From Candidatus Kuenenia stuttgartensis (lineage in GTDB: Bacteria > Planctomycetota > Planctomycetia > Pirellulales > UBA1268): a stretch of DNA of 53,509 nt. Under the pieces are notes generated by a model. The model was not told where the DNA came from and ran no database searches. It saw nothing but the letters and a program-made list of their open reading frames with translations. A program made the translations under genes and the position numbers. The stretch spans positions 1 to 53,509 of the forward strand of contig CALQRA010000005.1 in assembly GCA_943332855.1 (NCBI GenBank). Reading direction: 5' to 3'. Shown one piece after another: positions 27,689 through 36,717 of the stretch. Within the stretch, counting starts at the first letter, position 1, and every line of letters starts with the position of its first letter.

Positions 27689-28362
27689 CCGTCATCCTCC
27701 GGGAAACCTTCGTCACCGCCATCTTTTCCGCTCCCCTCGGGGGGCGGTGCCGCACGCCGCGCCGGCCGGCGCGGGGCCGGCTTGGCGCCCGAGCCGAGCG
27801 CCAATCCCCGCTGGCGGATCCGCAGGTGCCAGTCGGCCAGTGCCACGGCGAGGGCATCGGCGACGTCGGCCGGTTCCGGGCGGGCGGCGAGGGCCAATTC
27901 CCGCTGGACGGCCGCCTGCATCTGTTCCTTCCCCGCCTGGCCACTCCCGGTGAGGAGGCTTTTGACCCGCGCCGGGGGATAGTTGTTGACCGTCAAACCG
28001 GCTTGGGCCGCCGCCAGACAGATCACCCCCCGGGCGTGCCCCATGAGGATCGCCGTGCGGGGAAACTTCGCATGGACGAACACCTGCTCGATCGCCATCA
28101 CGGCGGGGGAGAGGGCCCCGAGGACGTCGCGGACGCCTTCGTGGATCGTCGCCAGTCGGGTCTCGAGCGTCTCGCCACGGGAGCGGATCGTGCCCGCCTC
28201 GACAAGCCTGACGATCCCGCCACGGCAATCGATGACGCCGTACCCGGTGATATTCAGCCCGGGATCGAAGCCGACGACCCGCTGCCAGGGGATCGCTCCA
28301 TCGGCTGGGCCGCCGGCAGACGGGCGGGGGGCAGGGGCCGAGAATGGGGACGGCGGCGGCAT
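27685..28362 (-). CDS. ruvC: Holliday junction resolvase RuvC
   Basis: RuvC cleaves Holliday junctions symmetrically. The 225-residue protein shows GFDPGLNITGYGVI (first catalytic Asp), AIEQVFVHAKFP (catalytic Glu) and PADVADALAVALADWH (C-terminal acidic residues). It carries an N-terminal extension of about 30 residues and a Lys/Arg/Pro-rich tail of about 50 residues not needed for the core fold; the start could be internal, but no better-supported start is seen. ruvA overlaps its stop. Confidence 0.94.
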   Translation of the reverse strand: MPPPSPFSAPAPRPSAGGPADGAIPWQRVVGFDPGLNITGYGVIDCRGGIVRLVEAGTIRSRGETLETRLATIHEGVRDVLGALSPAVMAIEQVFVHAKFPRTAILMGHARGVICLAAAQAGLTVNNYPPARVKSLLTGSGQAGKEQMQAAVQRELALAARPEPADVADALAVALADWHLRIRQRGLALGSGAKPAPRRPARRAAPPPEGSGKDGGDEGFPEDDG

Positions 28363-28459
28363 CTGGCCAGACTACCTGCCAGCCATCGCGCCCCCCAAGG
28401 GCAGTTCCCCGTCGCGGGACTGGCTTCGAACTGCGGCCAGCCGCCGCACACCAAAAAAA

Positions 28460-28533
<74 letters not shown>

Positions 28534-28574
28534 CCGTGCCTGGCACAGGTCAAAGGATACTCCATCGGGGGCCA

Positions 28575-31544
28575 TCAACCAAGATTGCTCTTCGGGAGCT
28601 CGGTTTTCCTCGGCGCATGCCGCTGGTTCACCGCGCCGGCATCCATCCCCGGGCTTTCTGAGCCGGGGGGGAAGAGAAAACCCTCTTCGTCGACGAGGTA
28701 CCCCGGGGAGAGGAGAAACGACGGGGGATCGTCGGGCTGATCGCTCCCCCGCCGGACGCCGCCGGCTGCCACGACGAGCGTCGCGTCGGCCGGCGCTGCC
28801 TCGCCGCCGAGCGGTGCGAGCCCGAGGCGGGCGCGGAGGGAAGCCTCTGGCCAGACGACCACCCCGGTGACCACGCGCCCCAGCGACTCCGGACGGCAGG
28901 TGACCATCTCGTCAGACGCCATCCGGGAGGGGGGGGTGTTCATCGACACCAGCCCGCCGACAGCTTCCGGTGCGAACGCCACCACCGGCTCGATGCCATG
29001 GGCCTCGCGAAACGCCTCCGCCGCCGCTCGGGCAGCCGCGAGGTCGGCCGGGGCGCCGATCGGGAGGACGATCACTTCGGGGGGACGGCCGACGGCCGAG
29101 CTGGGCAACGCCGCCAGGCCTGCCACCTGATTGGCCCGGGCGAGCCAGATCGTGGCCCGCCAAGCGTGCAGTTCGTCGGCCGTCTGTTGCGGCGAAAGAT
29201 CGGCCCGGATCGTCGTCGCCGCAATCCCCAACAGCGCCCCACCGCAAACGCCGAGCGACCGCTCGAGCGGATCGTCGGGCGCCAACGACGACGCCATTCG
29301 GTCGTCGCGGCGCACGAGGCAGCAGCCGTCAAACGCCTCGGCGCTGGCCGCCAGCGCTCCCCAGTCGAGGCTCTCTCCACCGCTCCCGATCCCCCCTGCG
29401 CTCTGCACCGCATCGAGCGCCGCGCGGAGCGGTTCGGCGGCCCGGCGATGCCGGCGCAGCCAGGCGGCGATCTCGCGCTGAGCGTTGCGCGTCGCCAGCA
29501 TCCGCTGACGGAGACCATGGGCAGCGAGCTCCTGGAGGGCAAAGCGGGCGTCGCGGGGGGAGGTGCCGACCGGGAGTGGCCGGCCGAAGCGGACCGTCAG
29601 CGGCCGCCGCCAGCCCCCGCCTACGAGCCGGGGCCACTTCCGGAAAAACCGCCCCTCGGAGAAGGAGAGGACGCTCCCCCACATGCCGTCGATGTGCACC
29701 GGCACGATCGGCGCCCCGACCCGGCCGAGGACCCAATCGAGCCCGCGCCGAAAGCCGAGAATCTGTCCCGTCCGGGAGATCGCCCCCTCGGAGAAGATCC
29801 CGACCGCATCGCCGGCGGCGAGCCCCTCCTGCACCGACCGCAGCGCCTGGGCAATCGACTTCGGCCGGGGCTCGAAGAGGATGAAACGCCACTGGTCGGA
29901 GAGCATCCGCAGGAACCGGCCGCGGATGTTCGGCCCATAGCCGAGCATCCGCAGGGGGCGGGGCGAGGAAAGGACGAGGACGAAGCCGTCGAGCCAAGAG
30001 AGGTGGTTGGCCACCACGATGGCCGGTCCGGTGGCCGGCAGCCGATCGGCGTGACGGACGCGGTACCGCCAGCCGGCATGGACGATCGAGGCCACAAACA
30101 GACGCAGCGTCGCGCGCGGCGCGCACCACACCGCTGCCGCCACCGCGGCGAGCGAGAGAAGCGCGAAGATCGCGAAGATCGCCCGGGCGGAAAGCATCGG
30201 TGGGCCTCCCTCCACGAGCGGTGCCCGCAGCCCGCCATAGGCCAGCGACGCCAGGAACATGCCGCTGAAGAGGAGGAGATTTGTCGCCCCGAGCACCCCA
30301 CCCAGCCGATCGGGGGGGCTGTTCGCCTGGAGGTACGTTTCAAGCGGCACGTCGAACATCCCCGCCCCGAAGCCGAGCACCACCAGCCACACCAGCGGGA
30401 TCCACGCGGCCGCCCCGCCGGCCTCGACGAACCGGCCGCCGATGCAGGCCAGGGCCACAAAGGCGACGCTCATGATCAGGCCACCGAGCGGCACGAACCC
30501 GAGATCGACCCGCGGATCGGCCCCTTCCGGTCGGGCGGCGAGCTTGCCGGTCACGACGCTCCCCGCCCCGATGCCGGCGACGAGGGCCACGAGGAGGGGC
30601 ACGACCTGCGCCTGGGACTTTGCGCCCGCCTCGGTGGCGAACTGATCGACATTGGCCTGGGCCACGGCGCCGATCGCCCAGAAAAACACGATCCCCGCGG
30701 CGGCGGCGGCGAGCTCGGGCTGGCGGACGAGGAGGCTTAAGTCGGTCCAGGTCCGCGCCAAGGCGTTCCAAGCGGGGGGAGCGTCGGGGGCCGCGGGGGC
30801 CAAGCGCGGCAGACACATCGCCGCGACGACGCCCAACAGCGCCGTCCCACCGAGGAGCATGCCCGTGGGAGCGGCACGCATCCACGCCGAGGCCGCCGTC
30901 AGGTCGGTGCCGTCGGCCACCCAGTTGCCGGCGGCCGTCCCGCCAAGGACGGCAACGAGCGACACGAGTGAGAAGAGCCCGTTGGCCGACGAGAGGCGCG
31001 ACGGCGGAACGAGCTCAGGAATGACGCCAACGATCGATGGTGTCATCAATGCCGCCTGCATCCCGATCGCCATCACCGCCCCGAGGAGCAGCCAGAGGCC
31101 CGTCGGCAGCCCCCACCATTCCTCCGTTCCTCCCATGCCAAAGCCGAGCACGGCCGTCGCCGCTGCGGCGATGACCACCTCAACGCCTTTGCACCAACGG
31201 ATGACCGAGGTTTTCGACTCTCGGTCGGCGAGCGATCCGGCCAGCCAGGAGAACAGGACGTAGGGAAGCGACAGCCCGACCAGCCCGATCGTCAGCACGA
31301 GGCTGACTCGCCCCTCGTCGACAAGTTTCTTCCCCAGCCCGATCGCCAGCCACTTGATGGCGTGATCGTTGACGAGCGTCAGCGCCCGAACGACCAGCAG
31401 CGCGGCGAATCGGTCGCGCCACAGCGATTTCCCCGCCTCCGGAGCCGAGAGAGGAGGGGGGTATGGGCGGGGGGTTGGGCTATCCACAGGGGAGGCTCGC
31501 AGAGGGGATAGGGGGGCCAAACGACCCGGAGTGGACGTTTCCAA
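28575..31544 (-). CDS. MFS transporter / PlsC acyltransferase / degenerate AMP-binding fusion (LplT-Aas-like)
   Basis: This 989-residue protein combines three parts. Residues about 40-475 form an MFS transporter with about 12 hydrophobic segments, like the lysophospholipid flippase LplT. Residues about 485-680 are a PlsC acyltransferase with the HX4D motif (N-HLSWLD, His514 and Asp519) and FSEG (584-587). Residues about 700-965 align weakly with an AMP-binding (acyl-ACP synthetase) domain: VVAFAPEAVGGLVSMNTP (854-871) sits where a YGxTE motif belongs, and PGYLVDEEGFLFPPG (947-961) where the TGD(L)..DEDGFL segment belongs. The key AMP-binding motifs are lost. Established knowledge: in E. coli LplT and Aas recycle lysophospholipids. 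The acyl activation step may thus be supplied by another protein; that is inference. The ATG is at 31544. Confidence 0.85.
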   Translation of the reverse strand: METSTPGRLAPLSPLRASPVDSPTPRPYPPPLSAPEAGKSLWRDRFAALLVVRALTLVNDHAIKWLAIGLGKKLVDEGRVSLVLTIGLVGLSLPYVLFSWLAGSLADRESKTSVIRWCKGVEVVIAAAATAVLGFGMGGTEEWWGLPTGLWLLLGAVMAIGMQAALMTPSIVGVIPELVPPSRLSSANGLFSLVSLVAVLGGTAAGNWVADGTDLTAASAWMRAAPTGMLLGGTALLGVVAAMCLPRLAPAAPDAPPAWNALARTWTDLSLLVRQPELAAAAAGIVFFWAIGAVAQANVDQFATEAGAKSQAQVVPLLVALVAGIGAGSVVTGKLAARPEGADPRVDLGFVPLGGLIMSVAFVALACIGGRFVEAGGAAAWIPLVWLVVLGFGAGMFDVPLETYLQANSPPDRLGGVLGATNLLLFSGMFLASLAYGGLRAPLVEGGPPMLSARAIFAIFALLSLAAVAAAVWCAPRATLRLFVASIVHAGWRYRVRHADRLPATGPAIVVANHLSWLDGFVLVLSSPRPLRMLGYGPNIRGRFLRMLSDQWRFILFEPRPKSIAQALRSVQEGLAAGDAVGIFSEGAISRTGQILGFRRGLDWVLGRVGAPIVPVHIDGMWGSVLSFSEGRFFRKWPRLVGGGWRRPLTVRFGRPLPVGTSPRDARFALQELAAHGLRQRMLATRNAQREIAAWLRRHRRAAEPLRAALDAVQSAGGIGSGGESLDWGALAASAEAFDGCCLVRRDDRMASSLAPDDPLERSLGVCGGALLGIAATTIRADLSPQQTADELHAWRATIWLARANQVAGLAALPSSAVGRPPEVIVLPIGAPADLAAARAAAEAFREAHGIEPVVAFAPEAVGGLVSMNTPPSRMASDEMVTCRPESLGRVVTGVVVWPEASLRARLGLAPLGGEAAPADATLVVAAGGVRRGSDQPDDPPSFLLSPGYLVDEEGFLFPPGSESPGMDAGAVNQRHAPRKTELPKSNLG

Positions 31545-31788
31545 CTCCCATCAAGGCGACGATCGCAACGAGGTGTCACTGCCAACCGTTCCCGGGGCCG
31601 GCGTGCGGCCGGGCCGGCTTGTCCCCCACCCCACAATCGGTTTTCCCCCTCCGATCGCACCGGGGGTCCGAGGGAAGACCGGCCGCGAACGGGCGGAAGA
31701 CTACCAAAGGTTTGCAAACGCCGTGGCTGGCGACGTATCTTCCAAGGGAAGGCTTGAGGCCTTTCCGCCCTCCTCGAGGATCCCTCCG

Positions 31789-32412
31789 ATGACCCGCTCG
31801 CACACCGCATCCGCTTCGTTTTCAGGCCGTTTCGGCAGGGTGCTTCTCGCGTCCGTGGTCGTCCTGCTCGGCACCGGGTGGGGGGGGTTCGGAGCCGCCG
31901 ACGCCGTCGCCCAGACGATCGTCTACCGCCCCATCGTGACCGGATTCGCCCCTGCGGCCGGCCCGTATGTCGCCAATTACAATCCTTCGGGGAACTACGC
32001 CGCCGTTTCCGCCTTCTCCCCCCCGGTGGTGAGCACCGTCCCGATGGCGACGATCTCGATGCCGCTGACCTCGGTTGTTCCCGGCAGTTCGATGGCCGTG
32101 ATGAGCTACGCCGTCCCCGCGATGACCACGGTCGCCCGCCCCGTCACCGCCTATTACGCCCCCTCCTACGCCGCCGCGGCCCCCACCGTGGCAGCCTACG
32201 CCCCCAACGCCGAGTTCTTCTCCCCCGTGTCGGGCCCGGTCGCGGTGACCTCGTATTACGCCCCTTCCTACGCCCCAACCGCGGTCATGGCACCGGTGGC
32301 CATGGCCCCGACGGTGCAGATGGTGCCCACCGCCGTCGCCGTCCCGCTCTATCGCCGCGGCCCGTTCGGTGGCCTGCGGCCAGTCCGCGGCGCTTACTGG
32401 CCGGCCTACTGA
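31789..32412 (+). CDS. exported low-complexity Tyr/Pro/Ala-rich protein
   Basis: This 207-residue protein has a signal peptide (hydrophobic about residues 17-30, cleavage near DAVAQ) and a mature part made of Ala, Pro, Val, Tyr and Ser repeats such as TAYYAPSYAAAAP and TSYYAPSYAPTA. It ends in a basic stretch (PLYRRGPFGGLRPVRGAYW). The ATG at 31789 has a GAGGA site about nine bases upstream. The composition suggests a surface or matrix protein; planctomycetes have many such short secreted proteins without known function. It stands alone, divergent from the MFS/PlsC fusion gene and 218 bases before the carotenoid genes. Confidence 0.75.
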   Translation: MTRSHTASASFSGRFGRVLLASVVVLLGTGWGGFGAADAVAQTIVYRPIVTGFAPAAGPYVANYNPSGNYAAVSAFSPPVVSTVPMATISMPLTSVVPGSSMAVMSYAVPAMTTVARPVTAYYAPSYAAAAPTVAAYAPNAEFFSPVSGPVAVTSYYAPSYAPTAVMAPVAMAPTVQMVPTAVAVPLYRRGPFGGLRPVRGAYWPAY

Positions 32413-32630
32413 CGTTCCCTGCTGGCCCGATCGTTGCCGGCACCCCCCCGACCTGCTCCCGCTGCGGCGCGGTGCTATAGTACCGACGCTCCGGGGCCTC
32501 GAAGCCCCGCGCGGATGCGGCCTGGATGCCATGTCCCCGCGATGATCCGCGCCCTCCGGCAGGGTGGCCGGGTGTGGCATGGTCGTCTTTTTCGTCTTTT
32601 TCGTCATGGTCGTCATTGGACAACGGTGGG
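32413..32630 (+). promoter_or_regulatory. region upstream of the carotenoid genes
   Basis: The gap before the crtN-like gene contains TATAGT at 32476-32481, a possible -10 element without a clear -35. Close to the start codon is a short tandem repeat: CGTCTTTTT occurs at 32584-32592 and 32593-32601, with a partial third copy. This T-rich patch is unusual in such GC-rich DNA. Confidence 0.35.
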
Positions 32631-34181
32631 ATGGCAAAGGAAAAGACGGTCAACATCATTGGGGCCGGGCCGGGTGGACTTGGCTGCGCCATGCTGCTGG
32701 CCGCCGCCGGCGTCCGCGTGCGGATCCTCGAACGTCTGCCGTTTCCCGGCGGACGGACGAGCACCATCAACACCCCCGAGGGCTTCCGTTTCGATCTCGG
32801 GCCGACCTTCTTTCTCTACCCGAGGGTCCTCGACGACATCTTCACTGCCTGCGGCCGTGATCTGCGGCGCGAGGTCGACCTCGTCCCACTCGATCCCCAG
32901 TACCGACTCGTCTTCGGTGCCGGTGGAGAACTCCTCGCCACCCCCGACATCGCCCGGATGGAGGCCGAGGTCGCCCGGCTGTCGCCGGTCGATGCCGGTG
33001 CCTTCACCCGGTTCATGAATGTGACCCGGGAGAAGTTCGTCCGTTTTGCGCCGTTCCTCGAGCAGCCCTTCGAGAGCTGGCGCGATCTGGTCAATCCCGA
33101 TCTCATCAAGCTCATGCCGCTCCTGAAGCCATGGCGGAGCCTGAACGACGAGCTGGGGAGCTTTTTCCGCGACGAACGGATCCGCCTGGCGTTCACGTTC
33201 CAGTCGAAATACCTGGGGATGTCACCGTTCCGCTGCCCCAGCCTGTTCTCGATCCTGTCGTTCCTCGAATACGAGCACGGCGTCTTCCATCCGATCGGTG
33301 GATGCGGCGCGGTGTCGAGCGCGATGGCACGGATCGCCCGTGAGATGGGGGTGGAGATCCACTACTCCGAAGCGGTCGAATCGCTCCGCTTCGACGGCCG
33401 CAGGATAGCCGCGGTGCAGACGCAGGAGGGGGAGTACGAGGCCGATGCCACGGTTATCAATGCCGACTTCGCCCGCTCGATGACGCGCTTGGTTCCCGAC
33501 CGGCTGCGGCGCCGCTGGAGCGACCGGCGGATCGCTTCGAAGCGGTTCTCCTGCTCGACGTTCATGCTCTACCTCGGGATCGAGGGGCAGTATGAAGTGC
33601 CCCATCACACCATCTATCTGTCGGCCAACTACCGCGACAACCTCGCCGACATCGAGACGCGTCATGCCCTCGGTCCCGATCCGTCGATGTACGTGCAAAA
33701 CGCCTGCATCACCGATCCCTCCCTCGCCCCCGCCGGCCACAGCACGCTCTACCTGCTGATCCCGGTCACCCACCGCCACCCCAACGTCGACTGGCGCCGC
33801 GAGGCCCCGCGCTACCGCGAGGTGGCCCTCGACCAACTCCAGCGGATGGGGATCGACGGCGTCCGGGAGCGGATCCGCTTCGAGAAGATGATCACGCCGG
33901 ACGACTGGCAGGATGACTACGAGATCTACCGCGGGGCGACGTTCAACCTCTCCCACGATCTCGGACAGATGCTCCACCTCCGTCCGCACAACCGCTTCGA
34001 GGACCTTGAAGGGGTGTATCTCGTCGGGGGTGGCACCCATCCCGGCAGCGGCTTGCCCGTGATCTACTCCTCTGCCCGGATCACGACCGATCTGCTCCTC
34101 GACGACCTCGGTCTCGAGGGCCTTCCCCAACCCTCCCCATCGACGACGGCCGGTCGCCCGCGGGCTCCCGCCACCGTCTAG
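32631..34181 (+). CDS. CrtN-like FAD-dependent C30 carotenoid desaturase
   Basis: This 516-residue flavoprotein belongs to the CrtI/CrtN/CrtP phytoene desaturase family. The FAD-binding GAGPGGLG is at residues 10-17, followed by FPGGRTSTI, and the C-terminal HPGSGLPVIYSSARIT is typical. Two segments recall Staphylococcus CrtN more than CrtI: FTACGR near residue 72 and FSCSTFMLYLGI near 305. CrtN desaturates dehydrosqualene or squalene to diaponeurosporene. I chose ATG at 32631, just before the first beta strand. It is the first of four plus-strand genes ending at 37859. The exact substrate cannot be told from sequence. I leave the symbol blank. Confidence 0.82.
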   Translation: MAKEKTVNIIGAGPGGLGCAMLLAAAGVRVRILERLPFPGGRTSTINTPEGFRFDLGPTFFLYPRVLDDIFTACGRDLRREVDLVPLDPQYRLVFGAGGELLATPDIARMEAEVARLSPVDAGAFTRFMNVTREKFVRFAPFLEQPFESWRDLVNPDLIKLMPLLKPWRSLNDELGSFFRDERIRLAFTFQSKYLGMSPFRCPSLFSILSFLEYEHGVFHPIGGCGAVSSAMARIAREMGVEIHYSEAVESLRFDGRRIAAVQTQEGEYEADATVINADFARSMTRLVPDRLRRRWSDRRIASKRFSCSTFMLYLGIEGQYEVPHHTIYLSANYRDNLADIETRHALGPDPSMYVQNACITDPSLAPAGHSTLYLLIPVTHRHPNVDWRREAPRYREVALDQLQRMGIDGVRERIRFEKMITPDDWQDDYEIYRGATFNLSHDLGQMLHLRPHNRFEDLEGVYLVGGGTHPGSGLPVIYSSARITTDLLLDDLGLEGLPQPSPSTTAGRPRAPATV

Positions 34182-34281
34182 TCCGCCGGCACCGAAGCCC
34201 CCGGCCGATCGATCGCCACCGAACCCCGAACACCGAGACCGTCAAGAGCCAAGCGCCGGCGAGAGCCGAGCCGAGGAAGGG

Positions 34282-35850
34282 ATGATGCAAACCGTCAACG
34301 AATCAAATCGGGTCGTCGTCATCGGGGCCGGACTCGGTGGCTTGGCCGCCGCCTGCACGCTGGCGGCGCGCGGTTACGCGGTGACGCTGTGCGACAAGAA
34401 TCCGTGGGTCGGGGGGAAGGCGGCGATCCTCTCGGAGCAGGGCTACCGCTTCGACATGGGGCCGACGATCCTCACGATCCCGGGAGTCTTGAGGCGGATC
34501 TTCGCCGAGGCCGGGCGCGACCTCGACCAAGCCCTCGACCTGATCCGGCTCGACCCACAGTGGCGGAGCTTCTTCACCGACGGTTCGACGCTCGATCTGT
34601 GCGCTGATGTGCCGCAGATGCAGGCCGCGCTCGACCGTCACGCGCCGGGGAGCGGGGCGGGGGAGGGGTACGGGCGCTTCATGGAGCTTTCGAAGCGGCT
34701 CCACCGGATCTCCGACGAGTTTTTCTTCTGGCGCCCGGTGGGCGGGCTCACCGACATGTTCGACCCGCGCCGCAGTTTCAACGTGGGGATGCTCCGCGAG
34801 ATCATGGGGATGCGACCGGGGCACAGCGTTGCCGGCACCGTCCGGGCCTATGTGCCCGACGCCCGGGCGGCGCAGATGTTCGATCATTTCACGCAGTACG
34901 TGGGGAGCTGCCCCGAATCTTCGCCGGCGGTCCTCTGCGGCATCGCCAACATGCAGTCGCGCGACGGGGTCTGGTATCCGCGCGGAGGAACCGGCGCCGT
35001 GCCACGGGCCCTGGCCACCCTCGCGGTCGATCTCGGAGTCGACATCCGCACCCGCACCCCCGTCAGCCGGATCCTCGTCGAGAAGGGGAAGGTGCGCGGC
35101 GTGGTAACGGAGCAGGGGGAGACGATCCCGGCGGCCGTGGTGGTGAGCAACTCCGACAGTGTCCGCACCCACCGCGAGCTCGTCGACGGTGCGCCCGCCG
35201 CGCGATTCCTTGGGCGGCGGAAGTACGAGCCGGCCTGTTCCGGCGTCGTCCTCTACCTCGGCCTCAACCGCCGCTACGAACAACTCCTCCACCACAACTT
35301 CGTCTTCTCGGCCGACCCGCACGAGGAGTTCGACTTCATCTACCGCAAGGGGGAGCCGGCCCCCGATCCGACCTGCTACCTCTGCGCCCCGGCCGTCACC
35401 GAACCGGAGGTGGCGCCGCCCGGAGGGGAGGCCCTCTACGTGCTCGTTCATACCCCCTACCTCCGGCCCCACCACGACTGGTCGAAGATGTTCGCCCCCT
35501 ACCGGAAGCGGATCATCGAGAAGCTTGTCTCCACGGCCGGACTTGAGGACCTCGAAAAGCACATCGTCGTCGAGCGGTTCCTCACGCCGCAGGACATCAA
35601 CGACCGCTACCACGTCCTCGACGGCGCGATCTACGGCCTAGCGAGCCACGGCAGATTCTTCGGCGCCTTCAAGCCTTCGAACCGTTCCCCAGACATCGAA
35701 GGGCTGTACCTCGCCGGTGGCTCTGCCCACCCGGGACCGGGCATGCCGATGGTGCTGATGTCGGGCTGGATCGCGGCCGACACCGTTGACAAGGATCGGC
35801 TCGTCGAGCCCTCCGGCCCGGTGTCGACGCCGGCCTCCTGCGCGGTCTGA
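34282..35850 (+). CDS. CrtP-like carotenoid oxidase/desaturase
   Basis: This 522-residue flavoprotein is a paralogue of the upstream gene, with GAGLGGLA (residues 15-22) and PWVGGKAAI. Several segments resemble Staphylococcus CrtP (4,4'-diaponeurosporene oxygenase) rather than CrtN: QWRSFFTDGSTLDL near 93-106, YVGS followed by PAVLCGIANMQ, HHNFVFSADP, and the ending GGSAHPGPGMPMVLMSG. CrtP oxidises a terminal methyl group to an aldehyde and onward. Both start codons ATG ATG at 34282 lie after a GAGGAAGG site. It follows the crtN-like gene by 100 bases. Function beyond family level is inferred. Confidence 0.82.
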   Translation: MMQTVNESNRVVVIGAGLGGLAAACTLAARGYAVTLCDKNPWVGGKAAILSEQGYRFDMGPTILTIPGVLRRIFAEAGRDLDQALDLIRLDPQWRSFFTDGSTLDLCADVPQMQAALDRHAPGSGAGEGYGRFMELSKRLHRISDEFFFWRPVGGLTDMFDPRRSFNVGMLREIMGMRPGHSVAGTVRAYVPDARAAQMFDHFTQYVGSCPESSPAVLCGIANMQSRDGVWYPRGGTGAVPRALATLAVDLGVDIRTRTPVSRILVEKGKVRGVVTEQGETIPAAVVVSNSDSVRTHRELVDGAPAARFLGRRKYEPACSGVVLYLGLNRRYEQLLHHNFVFSADPHEEFDFIYRKGEPAPDPTCYLCAPAVTEPEVAPPGGEALYVLVHTPYLRPHHDWSKMFAPYRKRIIEKLVSTAGLEDLEKHIVVERFLTPQDINDRYHVLDGAIYGLASHGRFFGAFKPSNRSPDIEGLYLAGGSAHPGPGMPMVLMSGWIAADTVDKDRLVEPSGPVSTPASCAV

Positions 35851-35871
35851 CGGCGCCCGGGAGGAGAGCCC

Positions 35872-36717
35872 TTGAAGCGCGACGGCACGGACGGTGAGGG
35901 GGGGGACCAACTTCCCCCCTTCTCGCGAACCCTTTACCACTGGTTCATGGTCTCTGTCCGGCGTTCGATGCGCCGGCACTTCCGCAGCTTGCGGTTGCTC
36001 GGCGGCGCGGGGGGAGGGCCTGATCATCCCGATCTCGGGGGTCAACCGGTGCTCATCTACACGAACCATCCCAGCTGGTGGGATCCGCTCGTGTTCTTCA
36101 CCGTCGCCCAGGAGCTCTGGCCCGATCGGCTCAACTACGGTCCGATCGACGCCGCGGCGCTCGGCAAGTACCGGTTCCTCGAACGGATCGGATTGGTCGG
36201 CATCGAGCCAGGGACGCGCCGCGGCGCGGCCCGTTTCCTCCGCATCGCCCGGGCCGCCGGCCGTCGCCCCGACGTCATCTTCTGGGTCACGGCACAGGGA
36301 CAGTTCTCCGATCCGCGCGAGCGTCCGATGGTGATCCGCCCGGGGGTTGGGCACGCCGCGGGGGCGAACGAACAAGGGGTGATCGTGCCGATGGCGGTCG
36401 AATACCCGTTCTGGAATGAGCGCTTGCCCGAAGCGCTCGTGGCCTTCGGCGACCCAATCCCGATGGGGCGGGGCGGCGGCCTCGACGCCCATGACTGGAC
36501 CCCGCTCCTCGCGGAGCGACTCGAGGCGACCCAGGACCGGTTGGCCCGGGCCGCCCGGGGGCGCGACCCGGCCCCGTTCCGCACGCTCCTTGCCGGGGAT
36601 GTCGGGGTGGGGGGGGTCTACGATCTCGGCCGCCGGCTCCGTGCCTGGCTCGCGGGGCAACCGTTCGATCCCTCTCACGGCAGCCGTCCGCCCCCCTCCC
36701 TGGAGCAGCGGCGATGA
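35872..36717 (+). CDS. PlsC-family acyltransferase in the carotenoid cluster
   Basis: This 281-residue protein is a glycerolipid-type acyltransferase. The HX4D motif is TNHPSWWDP (His66, Asp71), followed by a second conserved block GIEPGTRRGAARFL and a VPMAVEYPFWNE region. The start appears to be TTG at 35872, with a GGAGGAG site four bases upstream; the next ATG (35947) lacks one and would still keep the HX4D motif. It overlaps the crtQ-like gene by four bases (ATGA). In Staphylococcus the last acylation of staphyloxanthin is done by CrtO, a different family, so a PlsC-type protein here may take that role; that is inference from position. Confidence 0.75.
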   Translation: MKRDGTDGEGGDQLPPFSRTLYHWFMVSVRRSMRRHFRSLRLLGGAGGGPDHPDLGGQPVLIYTNHPSWWDPLVFFTVAQELWPDRLNYGPIDAAALGKYRFLERIGLVGIEPGTRRGAARFLRIARAAGRRPDVIFWVTAQGQFSDPRERPMVIRPGVGHAAGANEQGVIVPMAVEYPFWNERLPEALVAFGDPIPMGRGGGLDAHDWTPLLAERLEATQDRLARAARGRDPAPFRTLLAGDVGVGGVYDLGRRLRAWLAGQPFDPSHGSRPPPSLEQRR

